Positions 8,112 to 17,857 of a stretch of DNA of 64,000 bases are shown here, piece by piece (positions within the stretch are counted from its first letter, which is position 1; every line of letters starts with the position of its first letter). The position numbers and the translations under genes were made by a program. Below the pieces are notes generated by a model that ran no database searches, was not told where the DNA came from, and saw only the letters and a program-made list of their open reading frames with translations. The DNA is taken from contig CAMLQK010000001.1 in NCBI GenBank assembly GCA_946482285.1, positions 558,001 through 622,000 on the forward strand. Reading direction: 5' to 3'. This DNA comes from an uncultured Candidatus Saccharibacteria bacterium (GTDB lineage: Bacteria > Patescibacteria > Saccharimonadia > Saccharimonadales > UBA4665).

Positions 8112-8999
8112 ATGCAGAAAATACTTCTTTACTACAAATTTGCACCGCTTTCAGACCCGGAAAGCGTTCGTTTGTGGCAAAAAACATTGTGTGAAAAGCT
8201 AAACCTTAAGGGTCGCATCCTTATATCACCGCATGGTTTGAACGGTACGGTTGGTGGCGACCTGGACGACCTGAAGGCATATGTCAAAGCAACGAAAGAA
8301 TACGCCCCGTTTAAGGGTACTGCTTTTAAATGGTCAGATGGTAGCCGCGACGATTTTCCAAAATTAAGCGTTAAAGTACGTGATGAAATTGTTAGTTTTG
8401 GCGTTGCAGACGAGCTAGAAGTTGACACTCAGGGCGTTGTAGGCGGTGGCAAACACCTCAAGCCCGAGCAAGTGCACGAGCTGGTTGAAAAATACGGCGA
8501 TGATGTAGTGTTCTTTGATGGCCGCAATGCTTACGAGGCCAAGGTGGGTAAATTTAAGAATGCTATTGTACCCGATACCCGTACTAGCAAAGACTTTGTA
8601 AAAGAATTGGAAAGCGACAAGTACGATGCAATCAAGGATAAGCCGGTAGTTACGTACTGTACTGGCGGTATACGCTGCGAAATTTTAAGCTCTATGATGA
8701 AAAAACGCGGTTTTACGGACGTTTACCAAATGGATGGCGGTATTGTTAAGTATGGCGAAAAATATGGCGATGAAGGTTTGTGGGAAGGCTCGTTATATGT
8801 CTTTGACGACCGAATGAACGTCCGCTTTAGCGACAAGTCGCAAGACATTGGCGAGTGCATACATTGCCAGGCCAAAACCAGCAACTACGAAAACTGTGCC
8901 AACAAGGCTTGTAACGATTTAGTGCTGATTTGCGAAAACTGTAAAACAGACACCGATACTTGCTCTAAGACGTGCGCCTCGCTTGTAATGGCCGCCTAA
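8112..8999 (+). CDS. trhO: tRNA uridine(34) hydroxylase (rhodanese-like)
   Basis: A 295-residue YceA/TrhO family protein, which in bacteria makes 5-hydroxyuridine at the wobble position of certain tRNAs in an oxygen-dependent way. The N-terminal ferredoxin-like part contains [17 protein letters not shown]. The rhodanese domain carries the active-site loop CTGGIRCE (catalytic Cys ~183), followed by the family's Cys-rich C terminus ([29 protein letters not shown]). The length is usual for the short form. Transcribed alone from an extended -10 promoter. Confidence 0.9.
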   Translation: MQKILLYYKFAPLSDPESVRLWQKTLCEKLNLKGRILISPHGLNGTVGGDLDDLKAYVKATKEYAPFKGTAFKWSDGSRDDFPKLSVKVRDEIVSFGVADELEVDTQGVVGGGKHLKPEQVHELVEKYGDDVVFFDGRNAYEAKVGKFKNAIVPDTRTSKDFVKELESDKYDAIKDKPVVTYCTGGIRCEILSSMMKKRGFTDVYQMDGGIVKYGEKYGDEGLWEGSLYVFDDRMNVRFSDKSQDIGECIHCQAKTSNYENCANKACNDLVLICENCKTDTDTCSKTCASLVMAA

Positions 9000-9022
9000 A
9001 TGCAATAAAAAAGGGCATGAAG

Positions 9023-9070
9023 AAGCCCGTCCCAGGTGTGTGTTGCCACGAACCCGGGACGGGCTTTTTA
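9023..9070 (+). terminator. Strong intrinsic terminator
   Basis: Arms AAGCCCGTCCC (9023-9033) and GGGACGGGCTT (9056-9066) pair perfectly and are followed by T residues. It closes the trhO transcript and separates it from the opposing GC-rich kinase gene. Confidence 0.85.
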
Positions 9071-9090
9071 GGTTGGGGCAGCGTGGCTGC

Positions 9091-10995
9091 CTAACCGACC
9101 TTCACGCCGCTCCCGTTGGGAGAGACGCGGTGATTTCGCTCGCTACATGAGGTGTACAGGGTGCCTCCACTGGTGTTGTCGAAGGTGAGTTCACTCATGG
9201 GGATATCCCCGGATTTGACCTGTGCGACCTTGTAGGGGCGCTTGTAGGCGCCGTGGCTGCGCAGGCAGAACTGTGAGCTTTCGTTGCCGCCGTTGATAAC
9301 CGAGACCACCAGGTCCTTGCCATCCTGCTGCCGACCCATGATGGGGACGACGATGGTGTTGTACTTGACGGTTCCCAGATTCACGGCACGAGCTTCGCCC
9401 AGCCGTACGCCAGAGACGGATTTGTCCTGGTTGCATTCCTGGTGGAACGTGTACACGCCTTGGAAGGCCATCGAGTAGGTGATGGTGCCGGTGCGTGCGC
9501 CGTCCTTTTCGCCGCTTACGCTGTAGGTCGTGGGCTTTACTTCGATGGTGCTGCCGCTCTTGACCGTGACACAGGAATCTGTGAAGGGCGCGTCACCATG
9601 TCCGGCGAAGCCAGACACTGCGACAGAGACCTTTACCTGGCTGCCAGAGGCCTCGATGCCGGTAATGGCGATGGAAGAGCCCTTGGCATCCGGGTCGCGG
9701 GTGCTTCCGGGATTCTTAACCGCCGTGAATGTGCCGCTATGCAGCTTGACTTGGGGTTGTTCGTACCGCGGGCCTTGTGATGGCTGCGGTGCGGCTTCGG
9801 CGATATCTGGGATCTGCGGAATTTGTTCCTTGAGATCATCCAGCCACGCCGGGTCATTGGGCTGCAGCATGCCTGCGGTGAAGGCGATTGCCAGCATCAC
9901 GAGGATCGCAGCAGCCTTGGGCGCGGTGCGCTTGAAGCCGACCCAGCGAGCCCTGCGACGCCTCTTGGCCTCGGCACGTGCCCAGATCCTCATTTCGTTG
10001 CGGTAGGTCCGGTTGCGCGCCTCCCAGTCCCTGTTGCTTTCTCCGGGCTTGCGTGACCTGGGGACGGGCTTGAGGGCCTGCATCTTGATGGCGGTCATGT
10101 TGGAGTCCACGTCCTGCTTTTTGATGGCGGTTTCGACACCGTCGGGCAGGAAGAGGGTCTTGGGCATGGTTGCCGTCGGTTCATATCCGAGCAGCCGGGG
10201 AATGCCGCTGGCCGAAGGCCTGGCGTTCGGGTCGGTGTTCAGGCAAGCCTCGACCAACGGCCGAAACTCCCTTGGGACACCGCTGAGGTCCCGCTTGTTG
10301 TTCAGGATGTTGTTGCGGATGGTGTGAGGGCTGTTGTCACCCATGTCGAACGCTGTCCGGCCGGTGAGCATGAATGTCACCAGGTTTCCGAGAGCAAAGA
10401 TGTCCCAGCTGGGTGACGGGTTGTCCTTGCGCATCTGTTCGACGCACATGTAGGCGGGCGTTCCCACGACCTCGTTGGTGGCCGTCAGGTGCGGGTCGCT
10501 GTTGGAATAGGCGATCCCGAAGTCGATGATGCGAACCCCGTCGGGGCTGATCATGACGTTCTGCGGCTTGAGGTCGCGATGGACGATGTTCTCGCGGTGG
10601 ATGTCTCGCAGTCCGAGCGCCATGAAGTGGATCAGCTTGCGGACAGTCTTGTCCGGCAACCGGCCACCATTCTGGACGACTGCTTGGGCGATGTTGAGGC
10701 CAGGGACATACTCCGAGGCATACCACCAGCGGTCATTGCCCAGGTCTTCGGCGATGATCTTGCCGACCCAGGGGCTCCGGACGCGCTTGGCGCTGATGAT
10801 CTCCTGGCGGAAGCGCTTGCGAGCCTCCTCGCTGCCACTGTGGAGCGGCGCGATGAGCTTGACTGCGGCTGGAGAGCCACTGAAGTCCTTGCAGTAGTAC
10901 ACCACACCCATGCCACCGTGGCCCAAAAGGGCAAGCGGCGTGTAGGGGCCGATGAGGCCGAGGTCGTTGCGCTCAGGCTCTGACAAAATGTGCAC
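9091..10995 (-). CDS. Transmembrane Hanks-type Ser/Thr protein kinase
   Basis: With the chosen start, a ~634-residue receptor-like kinase. The cytoplasmic kinase domain has the Gly loop GHGGMGVVY, AAVKL lysine, HRDLKPQN catalytic loop, DFG, and GTPAYMCVEQ in place of the usual APE. A single membrane helix (AAILVMLAIAFTAGM, about 360-378) precedes a ~250-residue beta-rich extracellular domain with four cysteines and no PASTA repeats. I chose GTG at 10995 because AGGAG lies 6 nt upstream; GTG at 11040 would add 15 residues. Strongly GC-rich third positions contrast with uvrC next door, so acquisition is likely. It could sense the host surface, but that is speculation. Confidence 0.85.
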   Translation of the reverse strand: MHILSEPERNDLGLIGPYTPLALLGHGGMGVVYYCKDFSGSPAAVKLIAPLHSGSEEARKRFRQEIISAKRVRSPWVGKIIAEDLGNDRWWYASEYVPGLNIAQAVVQNGGRLPDKTVRKLIHFMALGLRDIHRENIVHRDLKPQNVMISPDGVRIIDFGIAYSNSDPHLTATNEVVGTPAYMCVEQMRKDNPSPSWDIFALGNLVTFMLTGRTAFDMGDNSPHTIRNNILNNKRDLSGVPREFRPLVEACLNTDPNARPSASGIPRLLGYEPTATMPKTLFLPDGVETAIKKQDVDSNMTAIKMQALKPVPRSRKPGESNRDWEARNRTYRNEMRIWARAEAKRRRRARWVGFKRTAPKAAAILVMLAIAFTAGMLQPNDPAWLDDLKEQIPQIPDIAEAAPQPSQGPRYEQPQVKLHSGTFTAVKNPGSTRDPDAKGSSIAITGIEASGSQVKVSVAVSGFAGHGDAPFTDSCVTVKSGSTIEVKPTTYSVSGEKDGARTGTITYSMAFQGVYTFHQECNQDKSVSGVRLGEARAVNLGTVKYNTIVVPIMGRQQDGKDLVVSVINGGNESSQFCLRSHGAYKRPYKVAQVKSGDIPMSELTFDNTSGGTLYTSCSERNHRVSPNGSGVKVG

Positions 10996-11057
10996 CGGGT
11001 ACTCCTGTACCGTAGTAGCGATGGGAAACTGCAAACCCACGAATGAGTTATGGAGTA

Positions 11058-11066
11058 ATTATACCA
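11058..11066 (-). promoter_or_regulatory. Extended -10 promoter of the GC-rich kinase gene
   Basis: Minus strand: TGGTATAAT, the same extended -10 as trhO. It lies in AT-rich DNA just upstream of the GC-rich kinase frame, so the acquired gene seems to use a local-type promoter. Confidence 0.55.
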
Positions 11067-11114
11067 TATAATTGTATATTATTCAACATTCTCACCTCTG
11101 TAAAGCGCTCATGC

Positions 11115-11143
11115 TTACTGTTGCGCTGGCTACACGCTATAAT
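11115..11143 (+). promoter_or_regulatory. uvrC promoter, leaderless arrangement
   Basis: TTACTG (11115-11120), a 17-nt spacer, then TATAAT (11138-11143). The ATG at 11151 starts 7 nt after the -10 box, so transcription should begin at or next to the start codon. Confidence 0.6.
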
Positions 11144-11150
11144 GTGGGTA

Positions 11151-12665
11151 ATGACAGACGCACTTCAGGAAAAACTAAAAGGTTTGCCAGCTAAACCTGG
11201 CGTTTACTTCCATAAGGATAAAGATGGGAACATTATTTATGTTGGCAAGGCTGCGATTCTAAAAAACCGCGTACGCCAGTACTTCCAGGCTTCCCGCCGC
11301 CGCGATCCTAAGACTGATGCACTGATCGCGGAAATAGCTGACACCGATTGGGTTACGGTTGAAAGCGAGATGGATGCGTTGTTTGTGGAGGCCGAGCTAG
11401 TGCGCCGCTACATGCCGCGCTACAATATTTTGTTGCGGGATGACAAAAGCAGTACCTATGTCCGTATTGATTACCACAGTAATTACCCCAGTATTACGTT
11501 TACGCGTCGCCCTCTGGACGACAAGGCAACATATTTTGGGCCGTTTTTTAATGGTGGCGAGGTAAAACGAGCTTTGCGTTATTTGCGGCGTGTGTTTCCG
11601 TATTCCACCCATACGGGCATATTGCCAAAAAGGGCATGTTTGCAATATCACCTGGGTCTATGCCCTGGTATCGAGGAACATAAAACATCATTGGCTGACT
11701 ACCGGGCTAATTTGCGTAAACTCATGCAGTTTTTGCGTGGCGAGCGCGAAAAAGTCATTATCAAAATGGAGGCCGACATGCAAAAGGCGGCCAAAAAGCA
11801 AGATTTCGAGAAGGCTGCCGGAATCCGCAACCAGTACTATGCGCTCAAGGCGCTTTCCAAACAAATTGTATTTTCTGACAAAGAATTTATGGATATCAGC
11901 AAGGACCGTGGCCTACAGGGCTTGAGCGATATATTAGGGCTCTCTGTGGTGCCACGGCGAATAGAAGGTTTTGATATCAGCCATATGCAGGGCACCGATA
12001 ACGTTGCCAGCATGGTAGTTTTTACTAATGGTATGCCGGATAAGGCTAACTACCGTAAGTTTAAGATGCGTATCCCGGGCAATGATGATTTTGCGCATAT
12101 GCACGAGGCGATTTCGCGCCGCTGTAGTGAAAAGAATATCAAGGCATGGGGCCTGCCCGACTTATTTTTGATTGATGGGGGAAAGGGGCAGGTAGCTGCC
12201 GCCACCCGTGCTCGCGACGAGCTGGGTATCGACCGCCCTATGGTGGGTTTGGCTAAGCGCGAGGAAGAGATTGTAGTACACATCGAAAAGTCCCGCGTGA
12301 ATGTATCTAAGATTGAACTGCACAAGCACAATGCCATAGTTGCGGAAAGCGACGATTTTTTGATGATCCTATTGCCTAAGAGCTCTGATATTGTAAAGCT
12401 TTTGCAGCGTGTCCGAGATGAATCGCACCGCTTTGCGGTAAGTTACCATTCAGTGCTGAAAGGCAAGCGGCAAGTGGCAAGCGCACTCGACGATATCCCT
12501 GGTATTGGGCCGGTAACCCGTAAAAAGCTTATTAAGACCTTTGGATCATTACGTGGTGTCATGGCGGCATCAGAGTCGGAGTTGGAAACAGTTGTGGGAT
12601 CGGCACGGGCTAAGCTCATCGTGGCTATGCAGCCAGCGCAAAGCGCGGCCTCTAAACCCAAGTAG
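11151..12665 (+). CDS. uvrC: Excinuclease ABC subunit C
   Basis: A 504-residue UvrC, which makes the dual incisions of nucleotide excision repair. N-terminal GIY-YIG nuclease (PGVYFHKDKDGNIIYVGKA), UVR motif (about 205-240, QKAAKKQDFEKAAGIRNQYYAL), the RNase H-like endonuclease half (GFDISHMQGT, LFLIDGGKGQ) and a C-terminal helix-hairpin-helix (IPGIGPVTRKKLIKTFGSL). It is shorter than the usual ~600 residues, as is common in reduced genomes. The start is ATG 11151, since the frame upstream overlaps the promoter. Confidence 0.93.
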   Translation: MTDALQEKLKGLPAKPGVYFHKDKDGNIIYVGKAAILKNRVRQYFQASRRRDPKTDALIAEIADTDWVTVESEMDALFVEAELVRRYMPRYNILLRDDKSSTYVRIDYHSNYPSITFTRRPLDDKATYFGPFFNGGEVKRALRYLRRVFPYSTHTGILPKRACLQYHLGLCPGIEEHKTSLADYRANLRKLMQFLRGEREKVIIKMEADMQKAAKKQDFEKAAGIRNQYYALKALSKQIVFSDKEFMDISKDRGLQGLSDILGLSVVPRRIEGFDISHMQGTDNVASMVVFTNGMPDKANYRKFKMRIPGNDDFAHMHEAISRRCSEKNIKAWGLPDLFLIDGGKGQVAAATRARDELGIDRPMVGLAKREEEIVVHIEKSRVNVSKIELHKHNAIVAESDDFLMILLPKSSDIVKLLQRVRDESHRFAVSYHSVLKGKRQVASALDDIPGIGPVTRKKLIKTFGSLRGVMAASESELETVVGSARAKLIVAMQPAQSAASKPK

Positions 12666-12670
12666 TAGGG

Positions 12671-15600
12671 CTACTGGCTGAACCGCTGCATAAGCGCTTC
12701 TACTTCGGCTTCACTGGCCGTGTGCATAAAAGCACCCACAATATCGTCGAAGCCTGCCTTTTGGCTGAGCTGTGTCATGCTAAACATGTTCCGCAAAATA
12801 AGGCTTAGGTTAATGGGGATTTCAATGCCGGTTTTTTTGAGCTCAATGAGAGTGCTCATCATACCTTTGGCGACATCTTCCTCGTCGTTCAAGCGTGATG
12901 CGACAGTACTGGATACTTGTGTTAGTTGGGTGCTTGAAAGATCGGAACGTACGCCTGCAATAATGCTCTCCACGGCTTGCTGCCGGTTGCCGAGGGCAAT
13001 GTGGGTGATGGCTTTTTCGATGGTATCGCGCAGGCCGTCATCCATTTCTATAAGATTGAAACGGTCAAATACGGCTACGCTTTTATTGTCGGCTGTAACG
13101 CGGTAGTTGCCGCCGTGGCCGTCGGAATGGGCGTAGGTACCATTCTGGATCTGGTGTAGCGAGTTGCGCACCAGCAGCGAAACAACATCTTTAAAATCAT
13201 CGGTATTGATTTTGTTTTGTGACAAATCGGTAGGCTCTTCGCTCACAACCAAATTATTGAGGTTGACGCCCGGCACAAAATCTTCATGCCGTACCCATGT
13301 TGTACCTGTGTCATATGCTTGTGGCACGTGAAGATGGTATCTGGACCGTCCTTTTTGGAAACCAGTGCCTACCCGCGTGTCATTTTCCATGCGGAATACT
13401 GGGTCCTTGTGCACGAAATCAGTGTCGTTTAACTCGTCACGGATCCAACGGACGGCGTCAACCAGCAGTGTCTCTGCAATCTTAAGATCTACGTTCTCTG
13501 GGTCATTTTGGGTTGCCAGTGCTAGTGTTTTTTTCAGGACATCTGCAATTTGGATAACATGGAACTCGGCGTTGGGGTTGCGCACGCCGACCACTCGCTT
13601 GCTGCCGTCGCTCATTGTTACAGCGTACACAGTCATGAGCGAGCCGCCACCCAGGCGTTCGCCAAATAGTTTGATGTTGTCTATCAGCTCGACCATTTTA
13701 GGGTTGTCCTCGGCTTCGCGCTTCAGCAATTTATAAGCTTGAATGCGCTTTTGGCCTTTCATTGAGTCGTACACTTCGTTAAATTTGGGACGCTCTTCTT
13801 CGGGGATATCATAGTATTGTCCGGCTAGCTGCAACATGCGTACACCAAGTGAGCCTGATTTCTTGCCCACCAGCAAAGCAAGTTCAGTCGGGCTTACTTG
13901 CTCAAAACTCTCATGGCTTTCAATATCGAACAAATCCAAAAGACTACTATTGTCACTGGATCGCTGGATTTCCTCGAGGTCGGACGAACCGTTCATCAAA
14001 TAAAAGATCTTATTGCGTACGGAAGGGACTTCGTTGCCCGTAAGGCTACGAGGGTCGACTTTTCTACGCTCTACAAGTCCGTCGATAATTTCTTGGGCAC
14101 GTGCAGTGGCTAGCTGGGCGTGCGATGAACTTTCTTTTGGCGGCTTCAGTATCAGGTCTTGTAATACCGGGCTGATATATTGGTATACTCGTTCGGCACT
14201 TGCACTATTTAGGTATGAATGCAGAATATTGCGTAGAATATTGTCAGCAGTTGATCCTTCTTCGCTCTGAAGCCACGATCCCATAAATGACTCCACGAGT
14301 GCTTCCTTGCCGCCTTCTTCCCGTAATATGCCACCCTCACCAAGCATAAGTTTGCGAACGAGCATGAAGCGCACGTTATCGTCTGAAAGGTATAACTTAT
14401 CTACAATATTCGATAGTGGCTCATAGGTGCCGGCTGGCGGAATCTCTTTGGTCCAATAAGCTAGCCGGGCCTCTTTGCCGCGGTGTCGGTAGGTGAGTAT
14501 GTCTTCGACTCTAAAGTAATCCTCGGTGCCTTCGTGATAGCGGTTCGCAACCCACCAGCGGTTAAATACGTACGCCTTGATGGCTTCGTCACTTTCGGCT
14601 GAGGTCAGCAGGGCGCTTATAAGCGACACAGTATCCGCTGAATATATGCGCTCGCGCATCAGTCCGCTTTCGCGGGTTGTTTCTTTGGTTGATTTGTACG
14701 CTTCTACGATAACGGATTCGATAATACTGCCCGCACCAATACCTGCTAGGTGGGCGTCTATGAGATTTTCAAGTCGTCGTCCTAAGCACTTTTCAAGCTC
14801 GGCAAATTCTTCTAGCGTTTTTGCTTTTTGTTCTATCAGGATATCGACAGCCTTTGCCTTTACGTAATGAGGGAGGCCATCGTACGTCTCGAATACCAGC
14901 TCTATACCCTTTCGGAAGGATCTTTCTTCTACGAGTTTTGCAAACGCGCTACCAGGCACATGCAGATTAATTTCTACGTTATCAGACACAATACCAAGTG
15001 CCATAAGCAGCTTTAGGTTCGTTTCGTTATCTGCTAGATTTGGCCGCTGTAATGCTTTTTCGACAGCATTATCCCAGTATTTGCGGCCCAACAACAATAC
15101 TTCGGGCTCGGAAAAGAGAGTGCTGTCGAGCCGGATAATTGAACCTTCACGAAGCATTGTCAAGAAAGGGCGCGTACTAGTACCTCCTGCATTAAATGCC
15201 TCGAGTGCTGCAAGAGTTCGGTAGCCTCGGACAATCCCGGACTTGTTAAATAGGTCCTCCATGAGCGTATTACTATGCTCTGCATCTTCGTCGGTATTTA
15301 CAAACCCTTCAACTGATTTTTTAATCACCCGCGTAAATGAATCAACAGTTTTCTTAATGGAAAAACGTTCAGTAAAGGCTTTGCTACCAGGCTCATGCAT
15401 AGATACTGTACGTAATCGATCGGATATTTGTTTCTGGAGTAGTCCTTCGGCCTGCTTTACAAACTCCGGTGACCCTATGCTGAACAAAAGGCCCATGGTT
15501 TCAAAATGCATCTCAGGCGTTAAATTGCTTATTGAGTTGCGGTAGTCGAGCCAAAAATGTGCAATATCAATTTTGTCTTCTTTGCTTAGATCGTCGCGCG

Positions 15601-17242
15601 CCGCTAAAGTATGTCCTAACTCGGTGGGTGTCATGGTAGTGCAGAGTGCGACTATATTGGCCAGCACTCTATCTTTCATCTTGAGCATGCCACCTGGCAA
15701 AGCAAACGAGTCGTCAAAATCGTTATACGCAATTTCGTGCATCGGGAGTTCATTAAACAGGTCACGACTATCCGTAAAAGCTGCTCGATACCATACGTGG
15801 GCTTCATGTTGCACCTGGGTGTCAAAGGTGCTTTCGGTTAATCCATGGCTTTCAAAAATAGCTTGGTACGTTTGCTTGCTTAGGTAATGCAAAAAATCAA
15901 CCGGAGACTCAAGGCTGAGTGCGTGATTGTATCGATGCGCGGCAATATCACGGATAACTTCACGAACTGGATCAGCGTCTCTCATGCCATGCTCTACGAT
16001 CTTTGACCTGAAAGGCTCAATTGGTGCGCCAGTTTCCAGTACTAATGCACGCATTTCGGAACTTCTGGTCAAGTCTTTATGAGTGACGTCGGCTGCCGCT
16101 ATCGAAATCTCCTGGCGTAAATCGAACGCTTTATCACCTACACTGGCTAGGGCATCATTTGCAACCTCGGTGATTTGGTCATTAGGCTGTCTATTCTTCA
16201 AAAATTCGGTAAGCGTTTGTATTGCTAGATCCTTGCGCTCACTGGCAGTATCTCCAACAACTTGCTCAACAGCAGGATGGCGCAACCCCTGCATGACTTC
16301 TGCATATTCACCGTATGTTGTAACTTGACCTTGTTTGATGCCGTATTTACGGAGGGCTATCGGGGCAAGTGATTGTGAGTCTAGCAGGGGGTTACTCATT
16401 TCCAGTACGTGCTGCTGCATGTGAATAACATCAGCAATGGCCTCTGGTTCTGGCTCGTCCTGTTTTGCTAATTCGCTGGCACGCCGTGCCACGATTGCTT
16501 GATGATGGTTGATATCCTGTGAAGAGCTTGCTTCTATCTCGGTAGCACCATATGTTTCTAATTGCATCGGGGTGAGCTTTGCTGGTGAAAGATGCTTGAG
16601 GTCGATGAGCCATGCTGCCTGTTCTAGGTTTACTGCTCTTTCGCGAGTAGCCCCATGAGTAGGTGAGGTGTGTTGCCATTCCGGCGTCTCATCAATAGCA
16701 TCATCGTCTTCTTGGCCATGGTTTTCGTGAGGAGATTGGGCATGCCCTTCCTTTAATTTCAGTGTTTCGGGACTGGCGAGTTTCTCCATCGCGCTAATCA
16801 TACCCCGCGGATTTATGCCTTTTTGGTCGAGGCGTATCATACCGCGCAGGTCGGATTCGATTTCGTGTATCCGGACCTTGCCGAGTTGAGCTATGCCTTT
16901 CAGGTCTTTTGCTCCATGGACGTGTCCTTTGTCAAAATGTACCATTTCATGGCTCAGTATTGCGTCAATTTCTTCGGTGCTATCCATGAGATCAAAAAGT
17001 CCGCGGTCTACAACGAGACTGTCGCCAATGACACAGGCGTTCGGCATGGGGGAGTCGCGCACGTATACTGTGGGCAGGTTGTCCTGGTCTTCTGCAAGGT
17101 GGGCTACGCGGGCTAGGACGTATTGTGTTATCGGCGCGTCACGCTCAAACAAAGGGTACTCGCTGAGTATTTGGATGCGTTCGCTTTGGATTTGGTGCTC
17201 AAAGTGTTCGTGGTGGTCGTGTGTGTGTTCGTAAGAAGTCAT
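12671..17242 (-). CDS. Giant M48-like zinc protease fused to UbiB/ABC1-like kinase domain
   Basis: A 1523-residue protein with a His-rich N terminus (HTHDHHEHFEH). The protease-like domain has HEMVH at 98-102 and EIESD at 127-131, matching the zinc ligands of M48 peptidases, but there are no membrane helices around it. A long helical middle (about 250-1180) shows no family I can name. Residues ~1192-1420 resemble the ABC1/UbiB atypical kinase fold: ERLGGGS glycine-rich segment, then HSDGHGGN (1372-1379) in place of the usual H-x-D-x-H-x-GN, and VAVFDRFN (about 1390-1397) for the metal-binding Asp. A TATAAT on the minus strand (17300-17295) could drive it. I know of no described protein with this architecture. 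Role unknown. Confidence 0.8.
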   Translation of the reverse strand: MTSYEHTHDHHEHFEHQIQSERIQILSEYPLFERDAPITQYVLARVAHLAEDQDNLPTVYVRDSPMPNACVIGDSLVVDRGLFDLMDSTEEIDAILSHEMVHFDKGHVHGAKDLKGIAQLGKVRIHEIESDLRGMIRLDQKGINPRGMISAMEKLASPETLKLKEGHAQSPHENHGQEDDDAIDETPEWQHTSPTHGATRERAVNLEQAAWLIDLKHLSPAKLTPMQLETYGATEIEASSSQDINHHQAIVARRASELAKQDEPEPEAIADVIHMQQHVLEMSNPLLDSQSLAPIALRKYGIKQGQVTTYGEYAEVMQGLRHPAVEQVVGDTASERKDLAIQTLTEFLKNRQPNDQITEVANDALASVGDKAFDLRQEISIAAADVTHKDLTRSSEMRALVLETGAPIEPFRSKIVEHGMRDADPVREVIRDIAAHRYNHALSLESPVDFLHYLSKQTYQAIFESHGLTESTFDTQVQHEAHVWYRAAFTDSRDLFNELPMHEIAYNDFDDSFALPGGMLKMKDRVLANIVALCTTMTPTELGHTLAARDDLSKEDKIDIAHFWLDYRNSISNLTPEMHFETMGLLFSIGSPEFVKQAEGLLQKQISDRLRTVSMHEPGSKAFTERFSIKKTVDSFTRVIKKSVEGFVNTDEDAEHSNTLMEDLFNKSGIVRGYRTLAALEAFNAGGTSTRPFLTMLREGSIIRLDSTLFSEPEVLLLGRKYWDNAVEKALQRPNLADNETNLKLLMALGIVSDNVEINLHVPGSAFAKLVEERSFRKGIELVFETYDGLPHYVKAKAVDILIEQKAKTLEEFAELEKCLGRRLENLIDAHLAGIGAGSIIESVIVEAYKSTKETTRESGLMRERIYSADTVSLISALLTSAESDEAIKAYVFNRWWVANRYHEGTEDYFRVEDILTYRHRGKEARLAYWTKEIPPAGTYEPLSNIVDKLYLSDDNVRFMLVRKLMLGEGGILREEGGKEALVESFMGSWLQSEEGSTADNILRNILHSYLNSASAERVYQYISPVLQDLILKPPKESSSHAQLATARAQEIIDGLVERRKVDPRSLTGNEVPSVRNKIFYLMNGSSDLEEIQRSSDNSSLLDLFDIESHESFEQVSPTELALLVGKKSGSLGVRMLQLAGQYYDIPEEERPKFNEVYDSMKGQKRIQAYKLLKREAEDNPKMVELIDNIKLFGERLGGGSLMTVYAVTMSDGSKRVVGVRNPNAEFHVIQIADVLKKTLALATQNDPENVDLKIAETLLVDAVRWIRDELNDTDFVHKDPVFRMENDTRVGTGFQKGRSRYHLHVPQAYDTGTTWVRHEDFVPGVNLNNLVVSEEPTDLSQNKINTDDFKDVVSLLVRNSLHQIQNGTYAHSDGHGGNYRVTADNKSVAVFDRFNLIEMDDGLRDTIEKAITHIALGNRQQAVESIIAGVRSDLSSTQLTQVSSTVASRLNDEEDVAKGMMSTLIELKKTGIEIPINLSLILRNMFSMTQLSQKAGFDDIVGAFMHTASEAEVEALMQRFSQ

Positions 17243-17339
17243 TATTGCCCGTTTTCAGATGGTATATTGATGTTCCAATGCCCTAAAAACCCAAATTATA
17301 AAACATATGGTACACACCTGCAAATCTAATGCTTCTAGG

Positions 17340-17368
17340 TTGACAAAACAGCTATTTTTTGCTACAAT
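17340..17368 (+). promoter_or_regulatory. Near-consensus sigma70 promoter, leaderless
   Basis: TTGACA (17340-17345), 17-nt spacer, TACAAT (17363-17368). The ATG follows 7 nt later, so the mRNA should begin at the start codon. Confidence 0.8.
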
Positions 17369-17375
17369 AACAGGT

Positions 17376-17774
17376 ATGAATGAAGTAAACACATTGCCAC
17401 GGTTTGAAGCAGTTACACTTAACCAGGAGCAGGCAGATGTTGCTTTCGCTGGCATTGTTGCTTCGATGAACACTGTCCAACTCGACCTCAATAGTATTAA
17501 AACCCCGGATCTTGCTGTACAAAAAGACGACAAATTTAACACCCAGCCACTTGATGTAGCGGCAAACAGTTCCGACGCTGTAAAGGGTGGTATGTCTTTC
17601 GAGGAAATGCAAGCCCTTAAAGCTGACGCTAATACCAAGTTTGACCGTCCAATGCAGGCACAGAGCCAGTTTGACGAACAACGCGAGCGCCTGATGGTTG
17701 ACATTCTTGATGCTGAGCAAAATAAGCGTGACGGCAAAAAGAAAAACGATTCCTACTGGAACCTCGCAGCCTAA
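17376..17774 (+). CDS. Hypothetical small protein, leaderless
   Basis: A 132-residue soluble protein, Gln/Asp-rich and predicted mostly helical or disordered (LNQEQADVAFAGIVASMNTVQLDL; KADANTKFDRPMQAQSQFDEQRERLMVDILDAEQNKRDGKKK). No domain recognised. The start is ATG 17376, just after a near-consensus promoter; the longer frame from 17307 would overlap that promoter. Monocistronic with a strong terminator, so probably well expressed. Function unknown. Confidence 0.6.
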   Translation: MNEVNTLPRFEAVTLNQEQADVAFAGIVASMNTVQLDLNSIKTPDLAVQKDDKFNTQPLDVAANSSDAVKGGMSFEEMQALKADANTKFDRPMQAQSQFDEQRERLMVDILDAEQNKRDGKKKNDSYWNLAA

Positions 17775-17797
17775 AAGAATCCCGCTGCAAATTACTC

Positions 17798-17821
17798 AAT
17801 AAGCCCTTCGGGGCTTATTTT
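17798..17821 (+). terminator. Intrinsic terminator
   Basis: AATAAGCCC-TTCG-GGGCTTATT with a T-rich tail, right after the 132-residue gene. Confidence 0.85.
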
Positions 17822-17857
17822 ATATGCAGTTAGCCCGCTCCGTGGTACTGTACATGT

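Noticed and set aside
9071..9099. Integron attC-like site (GTTGGGG ... GCCTAAC) at the end of the kinase gene
   Set aside because: The core motifs occur in the wrong order on both strands and the pairing is just a small hairpin; no integrase is present.
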